Positions 1 to 13,501 of a DNA stretch of 64,000 bases are shown here, one piece after another. The notes under the pieces were generated by a model, which was not told the origin of the DNA, searched no databases, and worked only from the letters and a program-made list of their open reading frames with translations. The first letter of the stretch is position 1; each line of letters starts with the position of its first letter. The stretch is from Centropus unirufus (Eukaryota > Chordata > Aves > Cuculiformes > Centropidae): assembly GCA_013397695.1 (NCBI GenBank), contig VYZI01000134.1, positions 1,142,949 to 1,206,948 of the forward strand, in the 5' to 3' direction. The position numbers were made by a program, and so were the translations under genes.

Positions 1-300
1 GGGCGGAGCGGGGAGCTGGAGAAAGACGAGCTCCGAAAGTTGCCGAGAAAACTCAGCGGAAATTCGTACTTCCCACACTGTGCCCTGGGGGAGCGGAGGA
101 TCGGATGGAGCCGGGGAGAGGGACGGCGCGGCGGGGGTGGGGGAGGAAACCCGCGGCCGGTCCTGGCTCGGCTCAGCCCCGGCAGCGAGCAGGGGCGCAA
201 AGTGGGAAAGCAGGAATTGGAACCGGCTGTGGCTGCCTCCTGGCCACATGGGCTGCAGATAGAGCTGCGCATCGGGAGGGGGAAGGGAACAGAAGTAAAC
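1..300. promoter_or_regulatory. CpG island, probable promoter or first-exon region
   Basis: This is the only clearly CpG-rich stretch in the window. By eye it holds roughly 25-30 CpG dinucleotides in under 300 bases, against a background where CpG is rare. A GC box (GGGCGG) sits at the extreme left edge and further G-rich tracts lie at about 120-150. No TATA box is visible. In vertebrates such islands usually mark promoters and first exons of broadly expressed or developmental genes. The island is cut by the window edge, so its full extent and the direction of transcription are unknown. Open frames of 60-111 codons here share the GC-rich composition, overlap in several frames, and match no protein I recognise, so I do not call a coding region. 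The splice-like signals just downstream (AG at 346, AG at 695, donor at 711) favour a plus-strand transcript. Confidence 0.7.
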
Positions 301-3300
301 TAATCGTGTCCTCCCCCCCCCTCTTTTTTTTTCTGCTTCAATTTAGAAACCTGCCAAAAGCAATAGTTAGGATTTACCATGCATTAAGGATTTTGCTTTC
401 TTTTAAGCAAAGGGCAATCAGAGGTCTAAGCCACCTATAGTGCGCCAAATTATTAATTTTCATTCTTTCTCCACACCATCCGGCCCTGTAGGTTCCTGGA
501 AAAGCTACCAGGGAAGATGAGGGGCTGGTCAGAGTGATTAAGATGCTCTTTGAAAAGAATTCCCATTTTACAGATTCTTCTTTCACAACAGCGGTACAAA
601 TTCAGGCTGAAAGGAAAGCATACTTAAAGCAAAACAGAAGGTGTAACCATCCATTCAGTTACTTTCTTTCCTGTTGTCATTTTGTGTTTTCCTAGGATGT
701 TGCCAATGCGGTAAGTAAGTGTCTAAAGTGAAGAAGAAATACTTTTATAGGAAAAAGACTGTCAAAAACAACGAGAGAAATGAGATAATGCCCAAAATAC
801 CGTGTTGCAAATTTAAAAAATACACTGGAAACTGGGTTATCACACGAAGTTGTGTCTAACTACACACACTTTTCAGACACTTTTGTGAACTAAAGCAGGT
901 TACAAGCCATTCTTTTTTCTTTCACCTGAAGGCAGAATTTATATTGCTTTCCTGGAAGATTTGTTTTTGGTGGCTGTGCCAATATGAGCAGGTAGCATGG
1001 TGTGGTAGTTTGTGCTGAGTCATTGTTGGCTGCTTTCAAGAAGAGGTGTCTAACTCTGATTTGGTCCTGGTTTTTGGCAGTTGGAGAATATGAAGTGTGC
1101 TCCAAACCTGCTCTGGAGCATGAAGCAGAGTGCTGGGCATGGAGATTTGAGGCAAATCTGCCTCACAAGCGTACTGGCAGTCTGAAAAAAACCTGGGAGA
1201 AAAGGGATAAGGCTTGGCACAGTCAAAGGAACCGCACTATGAGCATCTTAATTCCCAGCCCTTGAAGTTAGCTGAGGTTGGGCCTTATGAAAAGTAGTTG
1301 TTGTAGGGGTAATTACATTGTGCTGGTGTAGAAAGTCATATTTGGGGCAGGAGAGTGATGGGTTAGATCATCTGGATGAGTTTTGCAAATAACTTCTCAA
1401 ATCGAGTGAGAAGCTGTGAATTATAACTTGCTCATTGGGAAAACCTGGTGTGAACAGCTGTGTGATGGATTATGGTTATGGCAAGGTAAGCTGGGTTCGT
1501 TGGTTTTGTTTGGTTGGGGTTTTTTTGTGAGATTTTTTTTCTGTTGACCAGTGTCAGTAGCATGGGCAGTCTTGATAAGCAAGAAGAGTAACTGGAATAT
1601 TAGGTAATTATACCTAAAAATCTCCTCACAGGGGAAGGTATCTTGATATATTGCATTGTCAGATTCTGGAACTTGGTGACTTCTGCAGTTATGCACTATA
1701 TTGTCATCAAACAAGCATGTTCTTAGATGAACTTGATTTAAAATTTTGTACTAAATTGTCACAGCATTGTTTTCTAAGAGTGGATAGATATTTATCTGCT
1801 TCTTAAAAACAGAAACTTTCCATTTCATTCATTATTTATAACTGTTTTGTTTTGAGCAGCACATGCTTGATTAACAAGGTATTCTTTTCCTGAAATAAAA
1901 TCTGAGTTTCAGAAAAGGAACTTTTTTTGCTAACCTTTTCTCTTCTTTTCCCAGGTTATGAGAGAAGCCTGTTCAGCATTCCATGATTTGAATGTCCATG
2001 GGTTAAGAAAGAATACAGACCTTGTTGCTCAGTCTGTTTCTTATTGAATATGTTTTCACTCCCCAGCCTTTTCTTTTCAATATCTATCACATCATGCCTA
2101 GTATTTTGGACAAAGGAGAGGCATTTTTTTAGCCTACAAAGACTGTGTGTTTCTTTCCTCATTCTCAAAGCCACTGCAGTGCAAAGAAAGGCATCCTGGC
2201 TCTCAAAAGTTTTCTGTAATTCTGAGCAAAGCCTAATTACCTAGTGAATTCCCTCCTCTCCCCCCAGCAAATTTACTTCACTGTGATGGACTTTAAATAG
2301 TGAAATTTTAGAAAACCATTCTGTATAATGGTACACTTATTATCCGATCCTTTGGGGTTTTCTTTTGAAACATGCTCAAGCTTATAAGGACAATTTATGA
2401 ACTGTCTTTCCTGTGGAAGCACCATAGATCTATTTCTAGTCATGTGTCATTGCAAATACTACAGGTTTAAGTCAAATTGTGTCTTATGCATTGCTTGATT
2501 TATGCTTTCTGACACTTAGCCATTGTTATTATTTTCACTGGGTTTGGGGAATTAGAAGTGACAGTGATAAAAAACAGTGATTCTTAAGAAGAGAATTCAT
2601 CACATGCTAGTTCTCACACTGGAAAAACTTTATATTAGAAACAAAGCAAACAAATACAATGTGGGCTTTGCCAATTTTTAATTTTATTTTTTTTTATTCA
2701 ACTAGGAAGTTATTATTCAAAATATATTAGAAACACATCTGTTCAGAAAAAAAGTTGCCACACTGTTTTCCTGCTTTGGAAGAGGAACTTTCCAGCTGCG
2801 GTAGTTCTTGTTTCCTTATCCAAGCACACAATACATTTTTTAATGCATGATTGAGAAATAGTAATCTTTTCTACCCTAAACTGAAAAAGCATAAATCAAA
2901 TCTGACTGTGAAACACTGGGTGGGGGAAATTAAAAAGTAGCCTATTCTTAAAAGCTTTATAGTTTTCTTAAAAATCCACTTTCATGATTAAGATTTGAAG
3001 TATGAGGCCTTTTAACGGCCAAGAACAAATGACAAAACCAAAATACCATCCTGACCTTAAATAAGGTATTATTTCATGGTTAAATAGTATCCATATGTTT
3101 GTTATACCCAAGACCAAATACCTCTATGCTTTTCTTTTTGTTGTTTTTTTTTCAGAGATGTTATCTAGGCACAGATCAGAGGACTGGTGGAGTTGAAAGT
3201 GGTGAATAAATACCTAATTGTTAACAGGTTGCAAAATGGATTGGAGGCTGCCTGTTCAGTGTAGCTTATCCCAACTTATACTGGGACTGTGGCAATACTC

Positions 3301-5689
3301 CCATGAAAAACTTCCATTAAACAAAATTACCCTTTCTTGATTCCAGAATGAGAGAACCAATGTTGAAGTGCTAAGTTTAAGGGCTGATATTGTAACTTTA
3401 TGTAGTTACCAGGAAGGGTAAGTAGTTATATGTTAGAGCTAGAGCTAGGAGCTGGTTAGGAGTTAGAGCTTTATCTCAATGGAGGAGTTTTTCGTTGTCC
3501 TGTACAATTCTTCTGCCTGCCGCACGTCACAAATATTTTCATCTCAATTTGTACAAAATGTTTCTAGAAGTGTTAACTTTTTACTTCTAACTGAGCCCAC
3601 TGGTTTCATAAAACCTTTAAACGTGTCACTTCAGTTAGTCACTTTAAACTAGAAACTTTAGTGTTAGAATTCCCATTTAAAAAGAAAAAAGGCTTTTGTA
3701 AGTCAATATAATTGATATAGTAATATGTTTATTTAGTTACAAATAAAAACCTAATTTGGAGTTATTTGACTTACACTGTCATTGATAGTTGCAGTATGTA
3801 TCATTATTCCACGAGTCATACTAAGTTCCCTCAGAGTAAGTATAAAGAAAACCAGAAAGTTATTACACCATTCTTGTTTTGTATGTGATAAAGTGTCATT
3901 GTATGATTATTTTCTTTTTGTGTAGATATCTTTGCTTTTTGAGAAGGTAAAAATATTGTGAAGCACTGCAAAATATTAATAAAACTTTGTAAACTCAGTC
4001 TCTCTATTAGCAGCTTGTGCAGCTCATGGGTTAAAGTATCTTTTGAGTGGTCAGCAGTTTCAGTGATATTCTGCATGTCAGTTATAGTAATGCAAATAGG
4101 AAAATATAAGAATTCTAGTGCCCAATGTGCTAATTTGTTTTTTTCCCCCTTTGAAATGGCAGGAACCGTGCACCTATGCTGTATAATTTATGTTGGTAGC
4201 ACTTACTGTACCCATTAGCATTTTAAATAAAACTTTTTCCTGATATGATAGTTTCTGCTCATTTGTAATGAAATGTCAGTTGCCAGATTCAGTTCTTCAG
4301 AAATAAAGCACGGCTCCCAAACCAGCCGTTAATGTTACATGCCTCTTCCGCTCCATGGCACAAAAGCTACCAGATGTTTAATACATATCTGATCCCATCA
4401 TCCGTAGAGGTTTGTGGCCTACAAGGCTCTGCTGATTGCAATTATCTTGAAATCATTTCACAATTAAACATCTGAGTAAAGTATTTGCGGGTTTTTGCTA
4501 TATGATACTAGTCTAGACATGTTTTCACCATTGTGTGCATATTCTGTTTAACAGTCAAACCCCACTGAATTTCACATGATATAGGTTGTGTGTCTTGGAC
4601 TTCCTCTGGGCAGACAATTCCAGGACTTCGTGTTGACTGTAGCAATCGGATCCTTTGTGCATATTAGTTTACTGCCCAAGCAATTTCAATTTTTTTTTGC
4701 TGGGGTTTCACTGTGTAGGCTGTGTGAAACAAATTGTAGCTATATCCACAGGTAATAGTATATTCACATATTCTGTCCGCAGTGAAAACCAGCTAGCTCA
4801 GTCTATACAGTTAATTGCAAATCAGAGGTGGTGTTGCTATGATATTAGGATTTCATAACAATAAATGGAGAGTTAGGTATCTGAGTTTTGTGTAGAGATC
4901 CCTGCCAGTGTGGACCACTTACAAATTAGCTTCTGTGAATGAGCTTGGTTGAATCATACTTGTGAAACTTCAACTGATTATTTAGCTGATATAGTTTGCT
5001 TTATCCATCACTTATTTCCTAGGGCAGAAACTCTTTAACAGAAGTACTTATTTTTTTTGTGTAATTCAACATCTATGATGATGGTAAGAAAGGAGAGAAT
5101 GCTACTTATGTCAGAATAAGAGTGGTGTAATTTATGTGAAACAAATGCCTCTGTAGCTTGTGCAGGACCAATCAGCTGTTGCAGTGTCTGCAATTATTTT
5201 GCATGATTATCTGTTTATATATTGGATCTTTGCGATTTTGTTAGGTCAGTTTTTCCATAAAGGGGTAACAAATCAGGCAAGTGTTCTTGCAAACATTTTC
5301 TTCTTCTCTTCCTCCATAAAAGGATATGTGTACTTATGGCAGTCTCTTTCATAATGAGTAATACACTCTTGCCATGTTTTCAGTCTGATAGCCGCTCTTT
5401 TCTATTCTTGTCATCCTGTAATTTGGAGTCTGTAGCAGAAAACCCCTAAAACTGAATACCTCTTGGACCAAGACTTTTGTTATTAATTGGTAAAACATGT
5501 TCTGATAGATATGCAGAAAAATAGCACTCACTGCTTGATGCAATTGACCTAAATCAGGTTAGAAGGAATCACACTTGCTGCTTGCTTGGGGCTTTGTCAA
5601 CTCTGTGAAGATGGAGGTCTCATACTGCCTCTTGCTAGGTAGCTGAAGACAGCAAAGCTGTCTTTTGGCTTAAAAAAATGCTGTTTTCT
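301..5689. other. AT-rich non-coding stretch with splice-like signals near the island
   Basis: No recognisable coding gene or young repeat is seen here. Strong acceptor-like sites (long pyrimidine run then AG) occur at 345-346, 694-695, 1953-1954 and about 3154. A near-perfect donor (G|GTAAGTAAG) lies at 711. The segment after the 1954 acceptor has one frame open for about 30 codons before a TGA near 2047. The segment after the acceptor near 3154 closes within about 20 codons and contains an AATAAA. These could be untranslated or lncRNA exons of a transcript from the left-edge island, or chance signals in T-rich DNA. The remainder is AT-rich single-copy-looking sequence with short homopolymer runs. 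Confidence 0.4.
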
Positions 5690-7590
5690 TTGGTCATTCC
5701 TCATACATTGACATGCTTCAGCCTTGTGATCACCTGTAGCTCTCCAATGGACCAGCTTCAATACGTCAATGATGTTCTTGTAACTTCATTAGGTTTTTCT
5801 CTGCCCAACTTTCAAGCATGTCCAGGCCTCACTGAATGGCAGCCACAGCCTTCCATATATATCAGCCACTCCTCCCTCCTCCCAGTTTTGTATCATCAGC
5901 AAACTTTCTTTACACTCTGTTCCCTCATCCAGATCACTGGGGAATATGTTGAACTCAAGACTGGACCCAGGGAACACAACTTGCCAAAGGCTTCCAACTA
6001 GACTGCACTGCCAGTCACAATCCTCTGAGCTCTGACATCCCGCCATTTCTTAATCCATCTCACTGTTCACTCATCTAACCCACCTCCTTCTGTTCATTTT
6101 CAAGAGGTTTCAATCAGCACTTATCTCCAGCCAGTTCAGATTCCTCTGAAGATCCGTCTTGCCCTCCAGCATTGCAGGTGTTATCATCCATCAAGCTGCC
6201 GAATGTGCACTCTGTCCCATTGTGCCCCTTGTTAAGAAGGGCGTTAGAGAGTATTAAATTATGTTAAAAAGTAGGTAAAGATGTACTTTTGGTACCTGGG
6301 GGAATGCCCATAGTAACTGCTTGCCAGTTGGACTTGGTATTACTGTTCAGAGCTCAGTGTGTCTTACACACTTAATGAACTGATTGTCCATCCACATTTA
6401 GCACTTAGACTGCATCTCACCAGCTTTGCTATCGTAATATAAAAGGATACTGTTGCAGGCTTTGCAAAAATCAAAGTAAATCATCATATTTTGCTCTCCC
6501 TTTGTCCACTGAGCTAGTCCTGTTATCACCAAAGGTATTGATTACACCCAGTTTGTCCTCGATGAATCCACACTGGGTGTTTCTGTCCTTTACATGCCCT
6601 GAAATGACATCCCAAAGGACTTAACTCCATAACCCTCTTGGGATCAGAGGCAAGGCTGAGTGGTCTGTAGTGATCTGGATCCTCATTGTTCTCCTTGAAG
6701 ATGATTTTTTTCCCAGTCATTGGGGGCCACACGTAATTCCCATGATCTTTTGAAGATGCTAGAGCACAACCTAGCAGTGAATCAGCCAGCTCAGGTGCAG
6801 CCTGTCTAAGCTGGTGGACTTGTATGTATCCAATTAGCTGTAGTTGTTGCTGATTTGATCATTGTTTATTGTGGGCAATATTTCACTCTACTAAGATGAA
6901 GGAGGTAGGACACCTAATACTTACCAATAAAAACAGAGGGCACAAAGGCATTTAATACCTCAGGCTTTTCCATTTCCTCTATCATTAGGTGCGGTGCATT
7001 GTTAAGCAGTGACCTCATCACTTCAGTCTTTTGTTTGCTTCTGGTATCGGAGCCTTCCTCATTTTTGCTTTTCACATCTCTAGCTAGTTTTGGCTTCAGC
7101 TGAGCTTTGACTCTTGTGTCTTCATCACTGCATGCTCAGGCAATTCCTCGCTTTCTCGGCGTAGTCTGTTTCTGTGTACAGCTTCTGTGGTTTTCTGCGA
7201 TGCTTGCTTTTTTTCCTGAGTGTCAGAAAGGACCATTCTTGTGCTTTGATAAGCTTGTCCGTGAAAATTGGCCAGCTCTTCTGGGCCCCATTGTCCTTCA
7301 AGGCAGTGTCTCATTGGTCCTACCAAGCACATCCCTGAGCAAGGCAAGATCTGCTTTCTTGAAGGCCAGGATTGTAATTTTTACAGTTTACCTTGCTCAC
7401 TTAGGATTTTAAACTGAACAACGTTACAGTTGTTGCAGTTAAGATTACCCCCAAATTTCATAATCCCAGCTGATTCCTGATTGTTTAAGGAAGCAGATCC
7501 AACAGAACGCTGACTTAGTTTGTCAGTAACTTGTATCAGAAAATTGTCATCGACACAGTTAAGGCTTTTAAATTTGCCGTTTTTAAGATG
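5690..7590 (-). mobile_element. CR1 LINE fragment (ORF2 reverse-transcriptase region), antisense and decayed
   Basis: Read on the minus strand this is the internal part of a CR1 non-LTR retrotransposon. At about 6600-6700 the minus-strand translation contains DHYRPLSLASDPKRVME, matching the CR1/LINE reverse-transcriptase block normally read as (N)YRPVSLTSVPGKVME. At about 5920-5985 it contains FPGSSLEFNIFPSDLDEGTE, a degraded version of the conserved VPQGSVLGPVLFNIFINDL block. The right part (7010-7590) matches the upstream segment of ORF2 familiar from avian genomes. The left end (5690-5800) resembles sequence nearer the CR1 3' region. Many stops and frameshifts break the frame, so no functional polymerase remains. 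The length is about 1.9 kb of a full element of roughly 4.5 kb, and the characteristic octamer tail is not present at its left end. The boundaries are estimates. Confidence 0.85.
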
Positions 7591-10500
7591 GAAAAATTAT
7601 TCCTGGTGGCCACCATTGTCTCTGTCCGAATTAGCCAAATTTCTTAACATTATTTAACTGCGCGCTTTGTAACTTTGTTTGTAACAGTTATAAAAGCTCA
7701 CCCCCAAGGCCAGAGCCTCCGTTCAGCTAAGATGCAGCCAAAATACAATGCTAAAATACAGCACAATGCCTTCTAAACTTAAAAGCACCAACACACCCAA
7801 ACCAACACAAAGGTCCCAAATTCGCTTCCCCCAAGATTAAATGAACAAACATACATGTCCTTATAACAATCAACATGTACACCCAACTCCTCCCTCATCG
7901 TTCATATACATGAGTCTCAAACAATTGGAAACTACGTGCTGGACTCTGAATTGGAGCAACTGCACAGACCAGTGACATTCATAGAGTCGTGTGCTTTCAC
8001 CCAAAGATGTGGCCTCAAGTCCTAGATAGTTTTTAAGAAACCATGTAATCACATGTCCAAATTTTGGTTATAAAGACTGACTGGACCATCAGGCTTAGTC
8101 ATCTACTATCCAAGTATGTCATATGAGTCCATTCACATCCTTTTGGGTAGTTATTTCAGGAGAGGTTTGGCTCCTTCTGCTGCTACTGCAAGCATCTTCA
8201 AGGACATTATGGCTGTAGCAGGCAGCCTGCCAATTTCTGACATAACTTCTTCCTATTTAGCTTGCATTTCTTCTTTGGGGTCTAAATTATCCTTTAATCT
8301 AAAACATTCTACATATCTTTTAGCATTTAGTGTTCTGATAATTATAGAGACCCCAGTGCTATCCCATTCAGGCTGTTTTGCTGTGATAAACAATCCAAGC
8401 TAGTTTAAGTTGCCATAGGCAGATAGACTTTTAATTCCCCAGCAGCTGCCAGTGTGTCTCATCTCTGTTTTAATTATTATTTCTTGGATAGGAGTGATAG
8501 AAATCTACTCCCAACTCCAGATAAAGTCTCTTCAGGCACTGAAGAGAGTTTAATGCGCTTAAAATTATGCTCAGTTTGAAATCACCTTAGGCCATTTCTT
8601 TCAACTCTTCACTAACTTGTACAATTGTGGTCATATATCAATTGTGACACCTCTAGATTTAATTGAAAAATGTGTAAAATTTTATCACTGCTTCTTAATA
8701 CCAGATTTTTTGCTATATATGGTGATATGTGTTACTAGGAGTCATAGTTTTTAGTGAAAACGGGCAGTAAGGCAGCATTGTATAATCCTTCAGTCTTAAG
8801 CACTGAGAATTTCTATATAAATTGACCTAGGGATACGTGTGTATTTAACAGGGCAGATATAAACATTCTGTCTTTTTCTTAACACTGCAGAGGGTGAGCC
8901 TTTGATGCTGAGAAATACATATTTTTAATCTTGTATTGAGAATTGTTCTGCGCAGTCACTTCATTTGTCTAAATACCTTGATAAAATGTTTGCAGGATTT
9001 TTCAAAACATTAATTAAAATAAAAGGACCTAGAAAAATGAAGTAGAAGCAAAACCATTGTAGCCCTTGCGTTCTTTCCTTTTTATAAATATTTTTGTTTT
9101 GATTACACTGTCCTTAATGCCACATGAGGAAATGTGATATTGAATCAAAGCTGTTGCTCATGCTGTAGCTGAGACCTGTTTAAAAAGGCTGAATTATTGG
9201 TAGTATTCCATTATGCTTCACAGTATTGGCTTACAAATTACTTGAGCTGAATATGTTCCAGTTAGCTTGCAAGAAGAGTATGTGATACTGTCAGGCACTG
9301 TGGAGCCGAAGAGAGGCTTATTGTGACATGTAGCTTAATGTATAGAGCTGGTGAGGAAAGAGTTATAGAAAAACCTAACATAAATAAGAAGTTCTGATAT
9401 TCTCAAGGTCCAAGAACATGTAGGCTAGATGATAATAGTGTAAGGTGACGCTAAGAGTGGCTGGAAAACTTACAGATGTTCTGTGTTGGTAATTACTCTA
9501 AAACTTGTCCTGCTTATCAGCTTTGGTTCTGCAAGGTTTTATATTGGGTCTGCTGTGCATTATCTGTCATTAAAAATGTGCATGATGGAATAAAACATGC
9601 TCATTTTATTTGCTGGCAATGCTACTCACAGGGAGGAGCAGGTACTGGATAGCAGGGTCAGAGTTCAAAATTAACTTGACAATTAAATGGTTTGTGGAAC
9701 AATGAAATGCATAATACCAAAAAGGATATGGTGAAGGATAGAATGTAGGCAGGGAGGGGAGCAAGGACTATGTTACAACAGTGTCACAGCAGTTTCATTA
9801 GTAGGAAGGGATATGTAGGCTGGTGTAATATGCATGTCTGTTGTTTTCAACACTGTAAGTGAGAATTCTTATCTTAAAAATGTGCTGGTGAAAGAAGGAA
9901 ATGTTACTTTTATTTTTGAGGTGGTTAACTGAGGAACAGAGCTTAATAATTTTTGAGCATCTAATTTGAGAGGTTCATCACCTGTTTTATAGTCATTAAA
10001 ATTTATGTAGTGTTTTAATATTTGGTATATAGCTTCTTCTAACTAAACTTGCACCTTTGATTTAGAGGTCACTTCTTTGAAAATGAAAATTCCCAGATGT
10101 TTTGAATTATACAGCTGTGAAATAAAGGACTCCAAAGTTGTGGGGGTTGTGGTTTGATCTGAGATAGAGACAAAGATGGAGTCTATTTCTCTATGGCAGC
10201 ATCTACATATTTCGACTAAAGAAGTGCTTTTTTCTCCTTAACCCTTCCAGTTCCTGCCTCCTGTAAAATTTCTTGTCCGGCTGATAACAACCTCTTCAAG
10301 CCTTTAACTTCGCATGCCAGTACCCCAAGATTCCTGTTCATTCATAAGCAATTATGCATTACTTAATTTCAGAATGTATGTTAGTATATGTATGTACATA
10401 AATGCTGAGGAGGCTTGATGGCAACCTAAATTCTGGAATTTCTTAATAGCTAAATGTTTAACTTTTAGAATCATACAATATTTTAATATGATTTTCATGT

Positions 10501-13500
10501 ATTTTTTTACCTAAGTTCTTAACATTTTAAATACTTCAATCCTCCTCCAAGCTATGATGGTACTGTATTTTTCTTCATGCATTGTAAAAGAAAATAGATA
10601 AATACTAACAATTTTTATTTTCTATATCAGATTGTGAAGAACAATCCTCACCCACTCCAAGGTATCACCATAACAACTGATAGTCCTGCTTGAAAGCCAC
10701 AGTCTTCTGGGAAATTTGAAGTTACTTGGTCAGTAGATGCTGAGTTATGTTCTAAACTTAGTGGGTTTTTTATGAAGAACTCCATCATATTTCTCATGTA
10801 GGAAACTGGATTTAGAACATAAATTTCTAATAGTCGTTTACAAGTTATTATAAATATATCTGTAGCCCTGTATCATATGAATAGAATAACATTGTCCTAG
10901 AGTCTGGAGAGGGCTTGTGCTTTGTCTTGTTCAATTAGTTACTATAAAACTAAGTGATAAAAAGAAACGATTTCAGATTAATGCTAGATATTCAGATCTA
11001 CTTCAGTGCTGTTTTAACTCACTCATGTTTTTTTTCCCATCTCTGTTTGTTTAACATGATGGGTAGTGTTTTTGAACAAAATTAGGAAAATAAGCCTGTA
11101 CCAAAATTAACATTTTGAAAGTAATAAAACTTAATAGAAGCCACATTTGTGATGGGCTGCTTGTTAACAGCTATCTATAGGATCAGTTCAAATGTATCAT
11201 GTTACAGATATCTTGTTCTTAACATAGGTTCAGAAAGTTGCTTTCAGAGGCAGAGGAAGAGAATAAGGGCAGAAGGGAGAACTACAGACAGGGGCAGAAT
11301 CTTGTTTATTTATATTTTTATGGTATTTTCAAGCCACTTATTGAGGATTTTGGCTATTCTGATCTGTTATTACTGTAAATTGCTTATGTGATTGTCCTTA
11401 TTCTTTCATATAACATTTTGTATTGCAAGGACTAATTATAGCTGACCTACTGTTGATTATACAGTCCGTAGGAGACAAGAAAGTAAACACTAATGCCACC
11501 AGGATATTGACTTAACACAAATCAGTGCTATCTAGCCTGGAAGTATGGAGACTGTTTTTTAAAAATAATCCTCCTCTAGCTGGAATCTCTGATGAAACAA
11601 TATTCTTGTGTTTGTGGTGTAGCATGTGTGAACTTTTCTTGAAGGGAAGTGCAATAAGCACAGAATATTTGACTTATATTGATTTATGCGCCCCAGTGAC
11701 TCCTCTGTTAAGCTGAATATGCCATGTATTTTGGGCCATATCTTCTGCTAGCCTTATTTGTTACAGTATTACTGGGTTTGGTTTGTTTTTTTTAACACCA
11801 GTTAAAGTGCTGCCCCATCTGCGTGCTTTTTACTCGCTCCTTCCTGTAAACTTTTTAAATTTTTCTATGAACTGAAGAGATAGTTACATAGGAGGCCAAA
11901 TTACAATAAAAATGGAACATTTCCAACAAAATAAGTCTTTTTTTTTATTTCCAGTGGTAACATTATGGTGTTCAAAGGATGAAATATAATAAGGAAAGTG
12001 GAGAAAGGATAGTTGCAACTTTTCAAATATAACATCCATTTTGTTCATGCTGTATCTAAAGCATTCATTCAGACTTAATGAGAACTTCGTATAGTAACCA
12101 TGATAGAAGGGTTTTAACATTCAGCATGAACTATAGTGATAGCATATTATATTTAACCGGTATATTGTAATAGAATTGTTTAAGTGCATTATTGTAGTTT
12201 CTAATAAAAAGATTAAGCAGTGTTAAAACTTTGTCAAGTAAAAAAACCATTTCTGATTACTTCCTTACTCCAAAATTGTGAGAACTCCTTCCTTCTTCTC
12301 CTGTGGTATCTATATGAAGAACAGCTTTGTGTTTTGGTGTTGTCCCCTCCATTTTAGCTTTGCTCCTTCAGACAGCTTCACTGTCAAAGAAAACCTTCCT
12401 ATGTGGACTGCCGCTTGTTATTTTCATATTTGTAATATCACATGAAATATTATTTCTGTGTTGAAGAACTGTCATACCTCTGGGAAATGGTCCTTCTCTT
12501 CTCCTGTTCATAACAAACTAGGAAATTTTATATTATGCCATGATTAATTGTGGATACAATAGGTATAGAAATTTTCAAGTTCAAGTGACCAAAGTCAAAT
12601 ATCAGTTCTCAAAGGAACAACTGAATTAATAGGTCAGGAAATAAGTCTCTGAAGCAGAAGGAATGGAAGAATTCCCATTGGTTGCCACTTGGGCATAAAG
12701 ACTGTAACCTTTATTGTCTTATCAGGTGAGAAGCTTTCAAATGTCTCCATCTCAATGAAAATTCATTTTTTCGCTTTTCAGAATGATCATGTCCATAAGC
12801 AGAATAAATGAAAAATGGGATTCTTGGAAGTAAGCTTTGTGTATAGGGTTTAGGCTTTAGGGATCCCAAGTAGGAAGTGGCAGGGCGGTCAATCCATCCT
12901 CTCTGTCTTAATAAAAGTGTGAGCGAGTCTCTGGCTTTGCTGCTGTTTTAAAGGCATGATTCTGGCAGCAAAAAAATAAAAGGGCCTTGATAGGCTAGAA
13001 AATGAAATACATATTAAGCCCACTGTTATGTTTGTGCTTAAAATAGATGTATTTTTAAAAGTGGATTAGAAGTGGATTAAAAGTATGCACGCTTTAACCA
13101 ATTGACAAACATGACAGTAACGACCAAATTTCCAAACAAAAACACAGTTGAAATAGGTTGTTGTTGTTATTATTATTGTTATCATCATTATTAATAGTAT
13201 GACATTTATAAAAGTATACTGGGGTAAGGAAACACGTGACTGAAGACTTCTGTTGTGGGCTAATCTGGCCTTAGTTGTCCTCAAGTTGTCTATGCCAGTA
13301 TTTAAGGAGAGAATGGTTTATGAGGCCAATCTAAGGCTATTGTGTCAGTGTTGGGGAGCAGGTTTGTTGCTCTGCTCTTCAGCTTGTATGGCAGTAGTGA
13401 CAGAAAAGAATCTGTTCTGTCAAAATATTGAGGTAACAGTAACAAAGTAAAAACATTGCAGAGGAAGATGTGCAATAACCTATCAACTATATCCATTAAT

Positions 13501-13501
13501 G
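7591..13501. other. AT-rich non-coding stretch; unidentified repeat-like start
   Basis: Immediately beyond the antisense CR1, positions 7591-8420 have a different texture. A TATA-like TTATAAAAG at about 7689 is followed by a C-rich segment, then mixed sequence that looks repeat-derived but that I cannot assign. From about 8420 to 13500 the sequence is AT-rich with no recognisable gene, RNA or repeat. Open frames here are at most 95 codons and match nothing known to me. Small simple-sequence patches occur, for example a degenerate TTG/TTA run at 13155-13195. Confidence 0.4.

Noticed and set aside
5678..7412. Several open frames of 68-107 codons on both strands
   Set aside because: They lie within the antisense CR1 fragment. 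The minus-strand ones are broken pieces of CR1 ORF2 and the plus-strand ones are their shadows.
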